Shown one piece after another: positions 7,099 through 13,556 of a DNA stretch of 34,688 bases; positions within the stretch are counted from its first letter, which is position 1; each line of letters starts with the position of its first letter. This DNA is from Actinomycetes bacterium (GTDB lineage Bacteria; Actinomycetota; Acidimicrobiia; Acidimicrobiales; RAAP-2), in assembly GCA_021791845.1 (NCBI GenBank), contig JAJYVT010000031.1, forward strand, positions 1 to 34,688. The letters are read 5' to 3'. Made by a program: the position numbers and the translations under genes. The notes under the pieces were generated by a model. It saw only the letters and a program-made list of their open reading frames with translations. It did not search any database and was not told where the DNA came from.

Positions 7099-7410
7099 AT
7101 GATCGTCGTGACCACGCTCAAGGGTGAGCGTCTAGCGATCAACGACCAACTGATCGAACGGGTCGAGGACGACAACGAGACCCGGGTCATCCTGACCAGC
7201 GGCGCGCGCTACATCGTCGCCGAGTCGGTCGACGAGATCGTCCGCCTCTCGCGCCAGGACCGGGCCGAGGTCCAGGCCATGGCGAGGCGGCTCGGCGCCC
7301 GGATCGACGCCGAGCTGTGCCACACGGCGAGCGGGCCGTCAGTCGTCCGGCCCGAGGAGAACATCGTGCGCCTGGAGCGGCGCGGAGCCCCACCGGACGG
7401 CGCCGAATGA
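7099..7410 (+). CDS. flbD: FlbD/SwrD-family flagellar protein
   Basis: A 103-aa protein starts at ATG 7099, with AAAGGGAG 8 nt upstream. Residues 1-60 carry the FlbD pattern: MIVVTTLKGERLAINDQLIE, VEDDNETRVILTSGARYIVAES, followed by a helical segment. FlbD/SwrD proteins are usually 60-75 aa and lie next to motAB and fliL; in B. subtilis SwrD raises motor torque. The extra 40 residues at the C-terminus are charged and have no obvious motif. The gene overlaps motA by ATGA, so it is translated together with the stator genes. The unrelated FlbD of Caulobacter, a sigma-54 regulator, is not meant here. Confidence 0.85.
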   Translation: MIVVTTLKGERLAINDQLIERVEDDNETRVILTSGARYIVAESVDEIVRLSRQDRAEVQAMARRLGARIDAELCHTASGPSVVRPEENIVRLERRGAPPDGAE

Positions 7411-8198
7411 AGGACCGCCTCACCCCGATGGCGATCGGGGGCGCACTGACCTGCGTGCTGCTGTCGATGATGATGGACGGGGGCAACCCCGCCGTCCTCA
7501 TCAAGCCCGCCCCCCTCATCCTCGTCTTCGGCGGCACCTTCGCCGTCTCCCTGGCCGGGGTCCTGAAGCGGGACGTGAAGAGCGTGAAGCTGGTCTTCAA
7601 ACAGGCCATGGGCAGCGCGGTCATCGACATGGACGCGTCGATCGAGACCATCGTCGAGCTGGCCCGGACGGCAAAACAGAGCACCGTGATGGCGCTGGAG
7701 AACACCGTCCGGGAGGTGGACGACCGGTTCCTCCAGCTTGGGGTCCAGCTGGTGGTGGACGGAAGCAACTCCGAGGAGATCCGGGAGATCCTCGAGGGCG
7801 AGATCGACGCCATGGAAGAGCGCCACAAGGCCGGGGCCAAGTTCTTCACGGACATGGGCGGCTTCGCGCCGACGCTCGGCATCCTCGGGACCGTCATCGG
7901 CCTGGTGCACGTGCTGGGCAGCCTGTCCAACCCCGGCGCGCTCGGGCCGGCGATCGCGTCGGCGTTCACCGCCACCCTGTGGGGCGTCCTCTCGGCCAAC
8001 CTGTTCTGGCTGCCCATCGCCAACAAGCTCCAGCGCATCAGCGCGGCGGAGGTCCAGGTGAAGCTGATGCAGGTGGAGGGACTGCTCGCCATCCAGGCAG
8101 GCGGCTCGTCCCGGGTCGTCCGGACGCGGATGGAGACGTTCCTCCCCGCCGGCTCGCGTGACTACGCCCTGCCCGACCGCCGCCAGGAGGCGGCATGA
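7407..8198 (+). CDS. motA: Flagellar motor stator protein MotA
   Basis: A 263-aa membrane protein starts at ATG 7407, overlapping the flbD stop. Four hydrophobic segments are visible: about residues 8-24, 33-50, and the pair in GFAPTLGILGTVIGLVHVLG and AIASAFTATLWGVLSANLFW. Between the second and third lies the large cytoplasmic loop (about 50-145) with the charged helices that contact FliG. MotA and MotB form the stator that couples ion flow to rotation. The TLGILGTVIGL segment is a family hallmark. The gene is followed by motB with a 4-nt overlap. Confidence 0.95.
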   Translation: MKDRLTPMAIGGALTCVLLSMMMDGGNPAVLIKPAPLILVFGGTFAVSLAGVLKRDVKSVKLVFKQAMGSAVIDMDASIETIVELARTAKQSTVMALENTVREVDDRFLQLGVQLVVDGSNSEEIREILEGEIDAMEERHKAGAKFFTDMGGFAPTLGILGTVIGLVHVLGSLSNPGALGPAIASAFTATLWGVLSANLFWLPIANKLQRISAAEVQVKLMQVEGLLAIQAGGSSRVVRTRMETFLPAGSRDYALPDRRQEAA

Positions 8199-9007
8199 GC
8201 CGCCGACGCGGCGGGCACGGCGGCGAGCACGGCCCGGGCATGGAGCGGTGGCTCCTCACCTACGCCGACATGATCACCCTGCTCCTCGCCCTCTTCGTGA
8301 TCCTCTTCGCCATCAGCACCATCAACGGCAAGAAGTTCCTCGCCTTCGAGCTCGGCGTCACCTCCACCTTCAGCAACAAGGCGGTCAAGACGAGCTCCGG
8401 GGGGAGCGGGCTGTTGCCGAAGGAGAACAGCCTCCTCAACAACCAGGGCGTGACGACGACCACCCTGCCCACGCCGGCGCAGGAGGTCACGGCCAACCGG
8501 TCGACCACCACGACGTCGCCCTCGTTGACCCAGATCGCCAGCGAGATCACAAAAGCCCTCCGGGCGGCCGGGCTCAGCCAGTACGCCAGCACCACCGTCG
8601 ACAGCCAGGGTGTGGTCGTCCAGATGCTGGCCGACAAGACGTACTTCGCCACAGATTCGGCCACGCTGGGCGACGTCGGCAACGAGGTCGTCGACACCAT
8701 CGCCGGCGTCCTCCGGAACGTCCCCAACGACGTCGAGGTCCAGGGGTACACCAACAACCTGCCCGTGACCGGCGGTGCCTACAGCTCCAACTGGGAGCTG
8801 TCCGCGGTGCGGGCCGTCAACGTGGTGCGCCGGCTGTCGACAACCGACGGGATCACAAGCAACCGGCTCTCGGCCACCGGCTTCGGCACAACCCACCCCG
8901 TGGTGCCCAACACCACGCCGGCCAACAAGGCCGAGAACCGCCGGGTCGACGTGGTGGTGCTCACAAAGGTGCTGAGCGCCCCCAACTTCTCGGGGGCGGC
9001 GGGATGA
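8195..9007 (+). CDS. motB: Flagellar motor stator protein MotB
   Basis: A 270-aa protein starts at ATG 8195 (ATGA overlap with motA). A basic Gly/His-rich cytoplasmic N-terminus is followed by one transmembrane helix (about 19-41) holding the ion-binding Asp25 in LLTYADMITLLLALF. A plug/linker region rich in Thr and Ser follows, then a peptidoglycan-binding OmpA-like domain from about 130 (DKTYFATDSATL, NVPNDVEVQGYTNN, ELSAVRAVNVVRRL, NRLSATGFGTTHPV, NRRVDVVVL). The YAD motif is typical of proton-type stators, though ion choice cannot be settled by sequence. Several Thr codons are ACA, unlike the cytoplasmic genes nearby. Confidence 0.95.
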   Translation: MSRRRGGHGGEHGPGMERWLLTYADMITLLLALFVILFAISTINGKKFLAFELGVTSTFSNKAVKTSSGGSGLLPKENSLLNNQGVTTTTLPTPAQEVTANRSTTTTSPSLTQIASEITKALRAAGLSQYASTTVDSQGVVVQMLADKTYFATDSATLGDVGNEVVDTIAGVLRNVPNDVEVQGYTNNLPVTGGAYSSNWELSAVRAVNVVRRLSTTDGITSNRLSATGFGTTHPVVPNTTPANKAENRRVDVVVLTKVLSAPNFSGAAG

Positions 9008-9639
9008 CGGTCGTCCCCGACGCCGCCGGCCGGCGGGTGGGCGGCACCGCCGCCGGCCCCCTGGAGCGTCCCGCGGCACGCCCCCAGGCGGCGCCGGCCG
9101 CCGGCGGGCCTGCCGGGCGCCGCAAGAGCGACCCCTCGTCCGACGGGGCCAAGGGCAAGGGCAAGGGCAAGGGCGCCGCGAAGGCCCCGGAGGAGGAGGG
9201 CGGCAAGAAGAAGGGCGGCAAGAAGAAGCTGCTCGTCATCGTGGCCGTCGTGCTCGTCCTGGTGGTCGGGCTGTACATGGTGAAGTTCCGCAAGCACCCG
9301 GTCGTCTACAAGGCGGGCCAGCCGGTGCCGATCGGCAAGGTGGCCTCGATCGGGACCATCACGGCCAACACCTCCGACGGCCACCTCGTCCAGGCCGGCA
9401 TCGACCTCCAGCTCACCGTGGTGGCCAACGCCAAGCAGGAGTCGCAGGACGCCCCGCAGCTCACGAACGCCGCCATCCAGGACCTGGCCAACTGGACCTA
9501 CGCCCAGCTGCTGACCGACGCCGGACGGGTCGGGCTCCAGCACCAGCTCCTCGCGTCCTTCCAGAAGATCCTGGGCACCACGGACGGGGCGGCCGAGCAG
9601 GTGACCGCCGTCTACTTCACGAGCTTCATCCTGCAGTAA
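9004..9639 (+). CDS. fliL: Flagellar basal-body-associated protein FliL
   Basis: A 211-aa protein starts at ATG 9004, overlapping the motB stop. The first 75 residues are cytoplasmic, Ala/Pro-rich then strongly Lys/Gly-rich (alternating GK repeats at 50-57 and KKKGGKKK at 68-75). One transmembrane helix spans about 76-93. The periplasmic domain ends in the usual FliL pattern of a short conserved helix and a beta strand (AEQVTAVYFTSFILQ). FliL surrounds the stator and raises torque. The long basic N-terminus is larger than in most FliL proteins. It is the last gene of the flbD operon; no clear terminator was seen before the next promoter. Confidence 0.88.
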   Translation: MTVVPDAAGRRVGGTAAGPLERPAARPQAAPAAGGPAGRRKSDPSSDGAKGKGKGKGAAKAPEEEGGKKKGGKKKLLVIVAVVLVLVVGLYMVKFRKHPVVYKAGQPVPIGKVASIGTITANTSDGHLVQAGIDLQLTVVANAKQESQDAPQLTNAAIQDLANWTYAQLLTDAGRVGLQHQLLASFQKILGTTDGAAEQVTAVYFTSFILQ

Positions 9640-9670
9640 CGCCGGGCGAGGAAAATTCGGCTGAATTCGC

Positions 9671-9698
9671 TACACCCGGCCACCGAACCTGCCGATGA
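9671..9698 (+). promoter_or_regulatory. Sigma-28-type promoter of flgN-flgK-flgL-fliW
   Basis: TACA at 9671-9674, a 16-nt spacer, then GCCGATGA at 9691-9698. The -35 is weaker than in the others but the spacing is the same. The -10 ends 7 nt before the GTG of flgN, so the transcript would begin at or next to the start codon. Confidence 0.6.
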
Positions 9699-9705
9699 AT
9701 GGCCT

Positions 9706-10209
9706 GTGGAAGCTGCGACCCGTGCCACGTTGGAGCGGCTGGCCCTCAGTCTCGGTCAGCAGGTCTCGGCCCTCCGGCACCTCTGCTTCAAATTCGAGAT
9801 CCAAGAGGTGATCCTCACCAGCGGGCGCCACAAGTGGCTGGACGAGACCACGGCCGAGCTGGAGCGGGCCGTGGCCTCCCTGCACGAGTCCGACCGGGCC
9901 CTGCGCGAGGCCCTCGAGCGGGCCGCGGTCGCCGTGGGGCTGTCGCCCGAGTCCACGGTGCGCGAGGTGGCGGCCGCCGTGCCCGAGCCCTGGAGCTACG
10001 TCCTGGAGGAGCACCGGCGGGGCATGCAGGAGCTGCTCGAGCGGGTCGGCCAGCTCAGCCGGGCCAACCGCCAGCTCCTGGCCCGGGGGCACGCCGCCAC
10101 CGTGGCCGCCATGTCGTTCCTCGGGGTCGAGGTTCCGTCCAGCTACGACGCCAACGGGCAGCTCGCACCGGTCAGCGGCAGCGTCGGCCTCCTCGACGCG
10201 AGGGCCTGA
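9706..10209 (+). CDS. flgN: FlgN-like export chaperone
   Basis: A 167-aa, mostly helical protein without Cys-rich or membrane segments apart from one Cys near the N-terminus. Long amphipathic helices (about 5-70 and 95-135), size, and position directly before flgK and flgL all fit FlgN, the chaperone that brings FlgK and FlgL to the export gate. The segment SYVLEEHRRGMQELLERVGQLSRANRQLL resembles the conserved C-terminal helix of the family, which ends with the substrate-binding part. The start GTG 9706 has no ribosome site and sits at the predicted transcription start, so leaderless translation is likely; a TTG at 9730 is the alternative. No ACA Thr codons were seen, unlike in flgK and flgL. 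Confidence 0.75.
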   Translation: MEAATRATLERLALSLGQQVSALRHLCFKFEIQEVILTSGRHKWLDETTAELERAVASLHESDRALREALERAAVAVGLSPESTVREVAAAVPEPWSYVLEEHRRGMQELLERVGQLSRANRQLLARGHAATVAAMSFLGVEVPSSYDANGQLAPVSGSVGLLDARA

Positions 10210-10210
10210 G

Positions 10211-11644
10211 GTGACACAGGCGCTCGGCATCGGCGCCTCGTCGGTGAACGCCGACATGACCGCCATCGACGCGCTGGCGCAGAACATCGCCAACGCCCAG
10301 ACGCCGGGCTACCTCTCGGAGTCGGCGAACCTGAGCGCCGTCCCGGGGGGCTCTCAGCTCGGCGTGGGGAGCGGGGTCGAGGTCACCTCCATCGTCCAGG
10401 CGACCAACGCCCTCCTGTCGGCCAACAACTGGCAGGCGCAGGGGGCGCTGTCCAACCTGAGCGCGCTCCAGGAGACGCTGTCGGCGGTCGAGAACGTCTT
10501 CCCCCTCGCAGGTCGCCCGTCGGGGGCCACAACACCGGCGTCCACGAGCTCCAGCATCGCCGGACAGCTCTCCACATTCTGGTCCTCGTGGGACGCCATC
10601 GCCGCCAACCCCTCCTCGCAGGCCCCTCGGGTCGAAGTGCTCAACGGGGCACAGGCGCTGGTGACGTCCCTCCACGAGGCGGCCACGCAGCTCGCCCAGA
10701 TCACACACAATGCCGCCGCCGATCTCACAGGCCAGGTGCAGCAGGTGAACACCCTGCTGGCAAAGGTCGCCACCCTCAACCAGGCGATCGTGAAGACCTC
10801 CTCCAGCGGGTCCACCACCGCGCCGCTGGAGGACCAGCTGCAGGCGGCCCTGGGCACACTCTCCCAGCTGGCGGGAGTGGACGTCCGGATGCAGGCGAAC
10901 GGCACCGCCACGGTGTCGATCGGCGGCATGGCGGTGGTGCAGCAGGCCACAGCGTCCACCCTCGAGGTCACGTCGGCGTCCACACCGACCTCGGGCGCCA
11001 AGACCCCGCCCCTTTCGGTGCTGCTCGAGATGTCGACAGGCGCCGGCCTGGCCGTGCCGGTGAGCAGCGGGTCGATCGCCGGATTGCTGACGTCGGTGAA
11101 CACATCCATCCCCAAGGCCAACGCCATGCTCAACGACGTTGCCGCCGCCTTGTCGACCACCGTCAACGGCGAGCTCAAGACCGGCTATGCCGCAACAGGC
11201 GCGCCGGCCGGGTCGACACCGAGCCACTGGCAGATGTTCGTGGGCTCGCCGACGGCGGCCGGCATCGCGGTGAACGCGGCGATGCTGGCGACACCCTCGC
11301 GCATCGCCGTCTCCGCCACCAACGCCACAACAGGGAAGGCCGCCGCCAACAACGGCGGGGTGGCCCAGGCGATGGCCGAGCTCGGGACGACACCCGTCGG
11401 GCCCGACGCCAAGTACCAGACGCTGGTCCAGAGCATGGGGGCGATGGCACAGAGCGTGAACAACCAGATGGACGCGCAGACAGCGGTCGCCACCCAGGCC
11501 AGGCAGGCGTTGCAGGCGGTGACGGGCGTCAACCTCACAGCCGACCTGACGTCGCTCCTCAGCTTCCAGCAGAACTACGAAGCCTCGGCCAAGGTCCTCA
11601 CCACGGTCGACAGCGCCGTCCAGGCCCTCCTGCAGGCGGTGTGA
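10211..11644 (+). CDS. flgK: Hook-filament junction protein FlgK
   Basis: A 477-aa protein starts at GTG 10211, one base after the flgN stop, with GAGG just upstream. The N-terminus has the axial-protein pattern (SSVNADMTAIDALAQNIANAQTPGYLSE). The C-terminus (DLTSLLSFQQNYEASAKVLTTVDSAVQALLQAV) is the standard D0 helix of FlgK. The middle carries FlgK-type helices (GQVQQVNTLLAKVATLNQAI) and a beta-rich region with many Thr and Ala. FlgK is exported by the flagellar type III system and joins hook to filament with FlgL. The gene is somewhat short for the family (usually 500-650 aa). Thr is often encoded by ACA, a feature of all exported proteins in this window. Confidence 0.93.
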   Translation: MTQALGIGASSVNADMTAIDALAQNIANAQTPGYLSESANLSAVPGGSQLGVGSGVEVTSIVQATNALLSANNWQAQGALSNLSALQETLSAVENVFPLAGRPSGATTPASTSSSIAGQLSTFWSSWDAIAANPSSQAPRVEVLNGAQALVTSLHEAATQLAQITHNAAADLTGQVQQVNTLLAKVATLNQAIVKTSSSGSTTAPLEDQLQAALGTLSQLAGVDVRMQANGTATVSIGGMAVVQQATASTLEVTSASTPTSGAKTPPLSVLLEMSTGAGLAVPVSSGSIAGLLTSVNTSIPKANAMLNDVAAALSTTVNGELKTGYAATGAPAGSTPSHWQMFVGSPTAAGIAVNAAMLATPSRIAVSATNATTGKAAANNGGVAQAMAELGTTPVGPDAKYQTLVQSMGAMAQSVNNQMDAQTAVATQARQALQAVTGVNLTADLTSLLSFQQNYEASAKVLTTVDSAVQALLQAV

Positions 11645-11645
11645 G

Positions 11646-12593
11646 GTGAGCGTGGACGCCATCGGCCCGGTGATCGTCACCCCGTCGGTCCTGTCGGGCT
11701 CGATGATCAACAACCTCACGAGCGACCAGGCGAGCATCGCCGCGCTGCAGAACGAGATCGCGACCGGCTACTCCGTCACCGTCGCCTCCGACAACCCGGC
11801 ACAGGCCGCCAACATCCTCCAGCTCCAGGCCGGCGTCACCCGGGCCCGCAAGTACGCGACAAACGCCCAGGACGGCGTGAGCTGGCTGTCGCTGGCCAAC
11901 AGCACGGTCGGCTCCGCGCTGACAGTGCTCAACCAGGTGGCGAGCGCCGTCGAGGGGCTGTCGGGCTACGTCGCCTCCGGCAGCGCCTCGGCCGTGGCCG
12001 GCGTGGGCACGGTCCTCACGAATGCCCGGGCCGAGCTCATCGACCTCGCCAACACCCAGTACGCGGGGCAGGCGATCTTCTCGGGGACGGGCACACCCAA
12101 GCAGGCCTACGACGCCACAGGGAACTACGTGGGAGCCGGTACAGCGCCGTCCCGTACCGTCGCCCCCAACAGTTCGGTGCCGATCTCGGTGACGGGCCCG
12201 GCCATCTTCGGCATCACAAAGCCGACGGCGACACCCAAGTCCACCGGGCTCCTCGGTCCGAGCGGGCTGCTGGCCGAGATGGCCACACTGCTGCAGAAGG
12301 GCACATCGGCCTCCATCACCAAGGTGGCCACCACACTGCTCGGGACACTCCAGAAGGCGGTCACGAACGTGCAGACCCAGGCGGGGAAGCTCGGCGCCGA
12401 CCAGCAGGCCATGCAGGCCTTCTCGTCCCAGGCGACGGACGCCTCCACCGCGCTCCAACAGGAGCTGGCCTCGGCCCAGGACGTGACAATGGCCCAGGCG
12501 CTCACCAACCTCCAGCTCCAGCAGAACTCCTACCAGGCCGCCCTCCTCGTCACGTCCAAGCTCAAGACACTCTCCCTCGTCAACTACCTCTGA
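11646..12593 (+). CDS. flgL: Hook-filament junction protein FlgL
   Basis: A 315-aa protein starts at GTG 11646, one base after the flgK stop. The N-terminal flagellin-like domain reads SDQASIAALQNEIATGYSV, DNPAQAANILQLQAGVTRAR and AQDGVSWLSLANSTVGSAL. The pattern AQAIFSG (here GQAIFSGTGTPKQAYD) is typical of FlgL. The C-terminal helix reads ALQQELASAQDVTMAQALTN, followed by LQQNSYQAALLVTSKLKTLSLVNYL. FlgL is exported and forms the second junction layer beneath flagellin. It is followed by fliW after 33 nt. Confidence 0.93.
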   Translation: MSVDAIGPVIVTPSVLSGSMINNLTSDQASIAALQNEIATGYSVTVASDNPAQAANILQLQAGVTRARKYATNAQDGVSWLSLANSTVGSALTVLNQVASAVEGLSGYVASGSASAVAGVGTVLTNARAELIDLANTQYAGQAIFSGTGTPKQAYDATGNYVGAGTAPSRTVAPNSSVPISVTGPAIFGITKPTATPKSTGLLGPSGLLAEMATLLQKGTSASITKVATTLLGTLQKAVTNVQTQAGKLGADQQAMQAFSSQATDASTALQQELASAQDVTMAQALTNLQLQQNSYQAALLVTSKLKTLSLVNYL

Positions 12594-12626
12594 TGACCCA
12601 CCGGCGCCGGACGAAAGGGACCTGAC

Positions 12627-13103
12627 ATGCTCGCGGGAGCTCCAGCCATCGACGAGACCGGCACAACGGAGGCGACGGAGCCCGACGCCGACGCGATCGT
12701 GCTGACCTTCGCCCGCCCGCTGATCGGGTTGGAGCGGTCGTCCCGGTACGCCGTCCGCCCGCTCGGGGCCGAGTGGGCGCCGTACACCTCGCTCGTCTCG
12801 CTGGACGAGCCGTCGCTGGGCTTCCTCGTGGTCCCGCCCGGGGTCCTCTTCGACGACTACGTCATCGAGGTCCCCGAGGAGGACTGCATCCAGCTCGGGC
12901 TGAAGGAAGAGGCCGACGTGCTGGTACTGGTGATCGTGCGCCGCCGCGGCGTGCCGACGCCGGTGGTGAACCTCGTGGCCCCCATCGTGGTCAACCGCAG
13001 GACGCGGATGGCGGCCCAGGTCGTCCTCCAGGAGTCCGGCTACGGGCTGATGGTCCCCGTGGACGCCGGCACCGCCCGCCCGACGCTGCCGGCGGCGTCC
13101 TGA
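12627..13103 (+). CDS. fliW: Flagellar assembly factor FliW
   Basis: A 158-aa protein starts at ATG 12627, with AAAGGGA 7 nt upstream. Residues about 28-140 match FliW: LTFARPLIGLERSSRYAVRP, YTSLVSLDEPSLGFLVVPP, DYVIEVPEEDCIQLGL, VLVLVIVRRRG, NLVAPIVVNRRTRMAAQVVL. FliW binds both flagellin and CsrA. Free flagellin takes FliW away from CsrA, so CsrA represses flagellin translation again (worked out in B. subtilis). In many genomes fliW and csrA are adjacent; here csrA lies 8.4 kb away on the other strand. A 25-residue acidic N-terminal extension is unusual. Position after flgL on the sigma-28-type operon ties it to filament assembly. Confidence 0.92.
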   Translation: MLAGAPAIDETGTTEATEPDADAIVLTFARPLIGLERSSRYAVRPLGAEWAPYTSLVSLDEPSLGFLVVPPGVLFDDYVIEVPEEDCIQLGLKEEADVLVLVIVRRRGVPTPVVNLVAPIVVNRRTRMAAQVVLQESGYGLMVPVDAGTARPTLPAAS

Positions 13104-13125
13104 CGGATCCGCCGGCGCGCCGCGT

Positions 13126-13138
13126 CCCGCCCGGCGGG
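13126..13138. terminator. Hairpin between convergent fliW and a minus-strand gene
   Basis: CCCGC-CCG-GCGGG is a short perfect stem in the 43-nt space between two convergent genes; a second small stem (GCGCC-TCA-GGCGC, 13142-13154) follows. No U-tract. It may end transcription from both sides. Confidence 0.35.
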
Positions 13139-13146
13139 CGAGCGCC

Positions 13147-13431
13147 TCAGGCGCCCGGCCCGTTGGAGGAGGCGGCGTCCCGGGCCTGCTGGTCGATCCG
13201 GGCCCGTGCCTCCTCGATGGACCTGCGGATCTGGGCCTGGCGGGCCTGGCGGGAGTAGGTGTCGTAGACGCGCTCGATGACGGCGCCGGCCGCCCAGCAG
13301 AGGGCGATGGCGATGGCGAACCGGATGCAGCCGCTCGCCACGCTGATCCCCCCGTTGAGGATGGACGGGAGCATGGGCAGCGAGAGGACGATCGCCGCCA
13401 GCAGCACGAGCTCAGGTCGCCGGACCCCCAT
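13147..13431 (-). CDS. Small membrane protein downstream of flhA, unknown
   Basis: A 94-aa protein starts at ATG 13431 with a strong ribosome site (AAGGAGGG, 9 nt upstream). Two hydrophobic segments (about 7-23 and 30-52, PELVLLAAIVLSLPMLPSIL and FAIAIALCWAAGAVIERVY) are followed by a charged helix rich in Arg and Gln (SRQARQAQIRRSIEEARARI). The length, two membrane helices and a cytoplasmic tail resemble no flagellar protein I can name; FliQ and FliO were considered and do not fit. It is the last gene of the flhA transcript, 110 nt behind flhA, with the 12-bp repeats between. A role at the export apparatus is a guess from position. Confidence 0.6.
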   Translation of the reverse strand: MGVRRPELVLLAAIVLSLPMLPSILNGGISVASGCIRFAIAIALCWAAGAVIERVYDTYSRQARQAQIRRSIEEARARIDQQARDAASSNGPGA

Positions 13432-13508
13432 CCGCTCAGCCCTCCTTCCCGGCCAGCGCCCGGGGCGTAGCGGCACGGTGCCGGCGTCCACCGGCGGCCC
13501 CCGGCTGC

Positions 13509-13556
13509 GACGGTCGCTCAGACGGTCGCTCAGACGGCCGCTCAGACGGCCGCCGG
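13509..13556. repeat. 12-bp tandem repeats across the flhA stop codon
   Basis: Four head-to-tail copies of gacggtcgctca (the third copy has gacggccgctca, the last ends gccgg). The minus strand reads the stop codon of flhA within the third repeat, and each earlier copy carries a further in-frame TGA, so a change in copy number would not alter the protein. It suggests recent replication slippage. Confidence 0.75.

Noticed and set aside
13509-13556. Short repeats considered as a CRISPR remnant
   Set aside because: The units are 12 bp, directly adjacent and without spacers.
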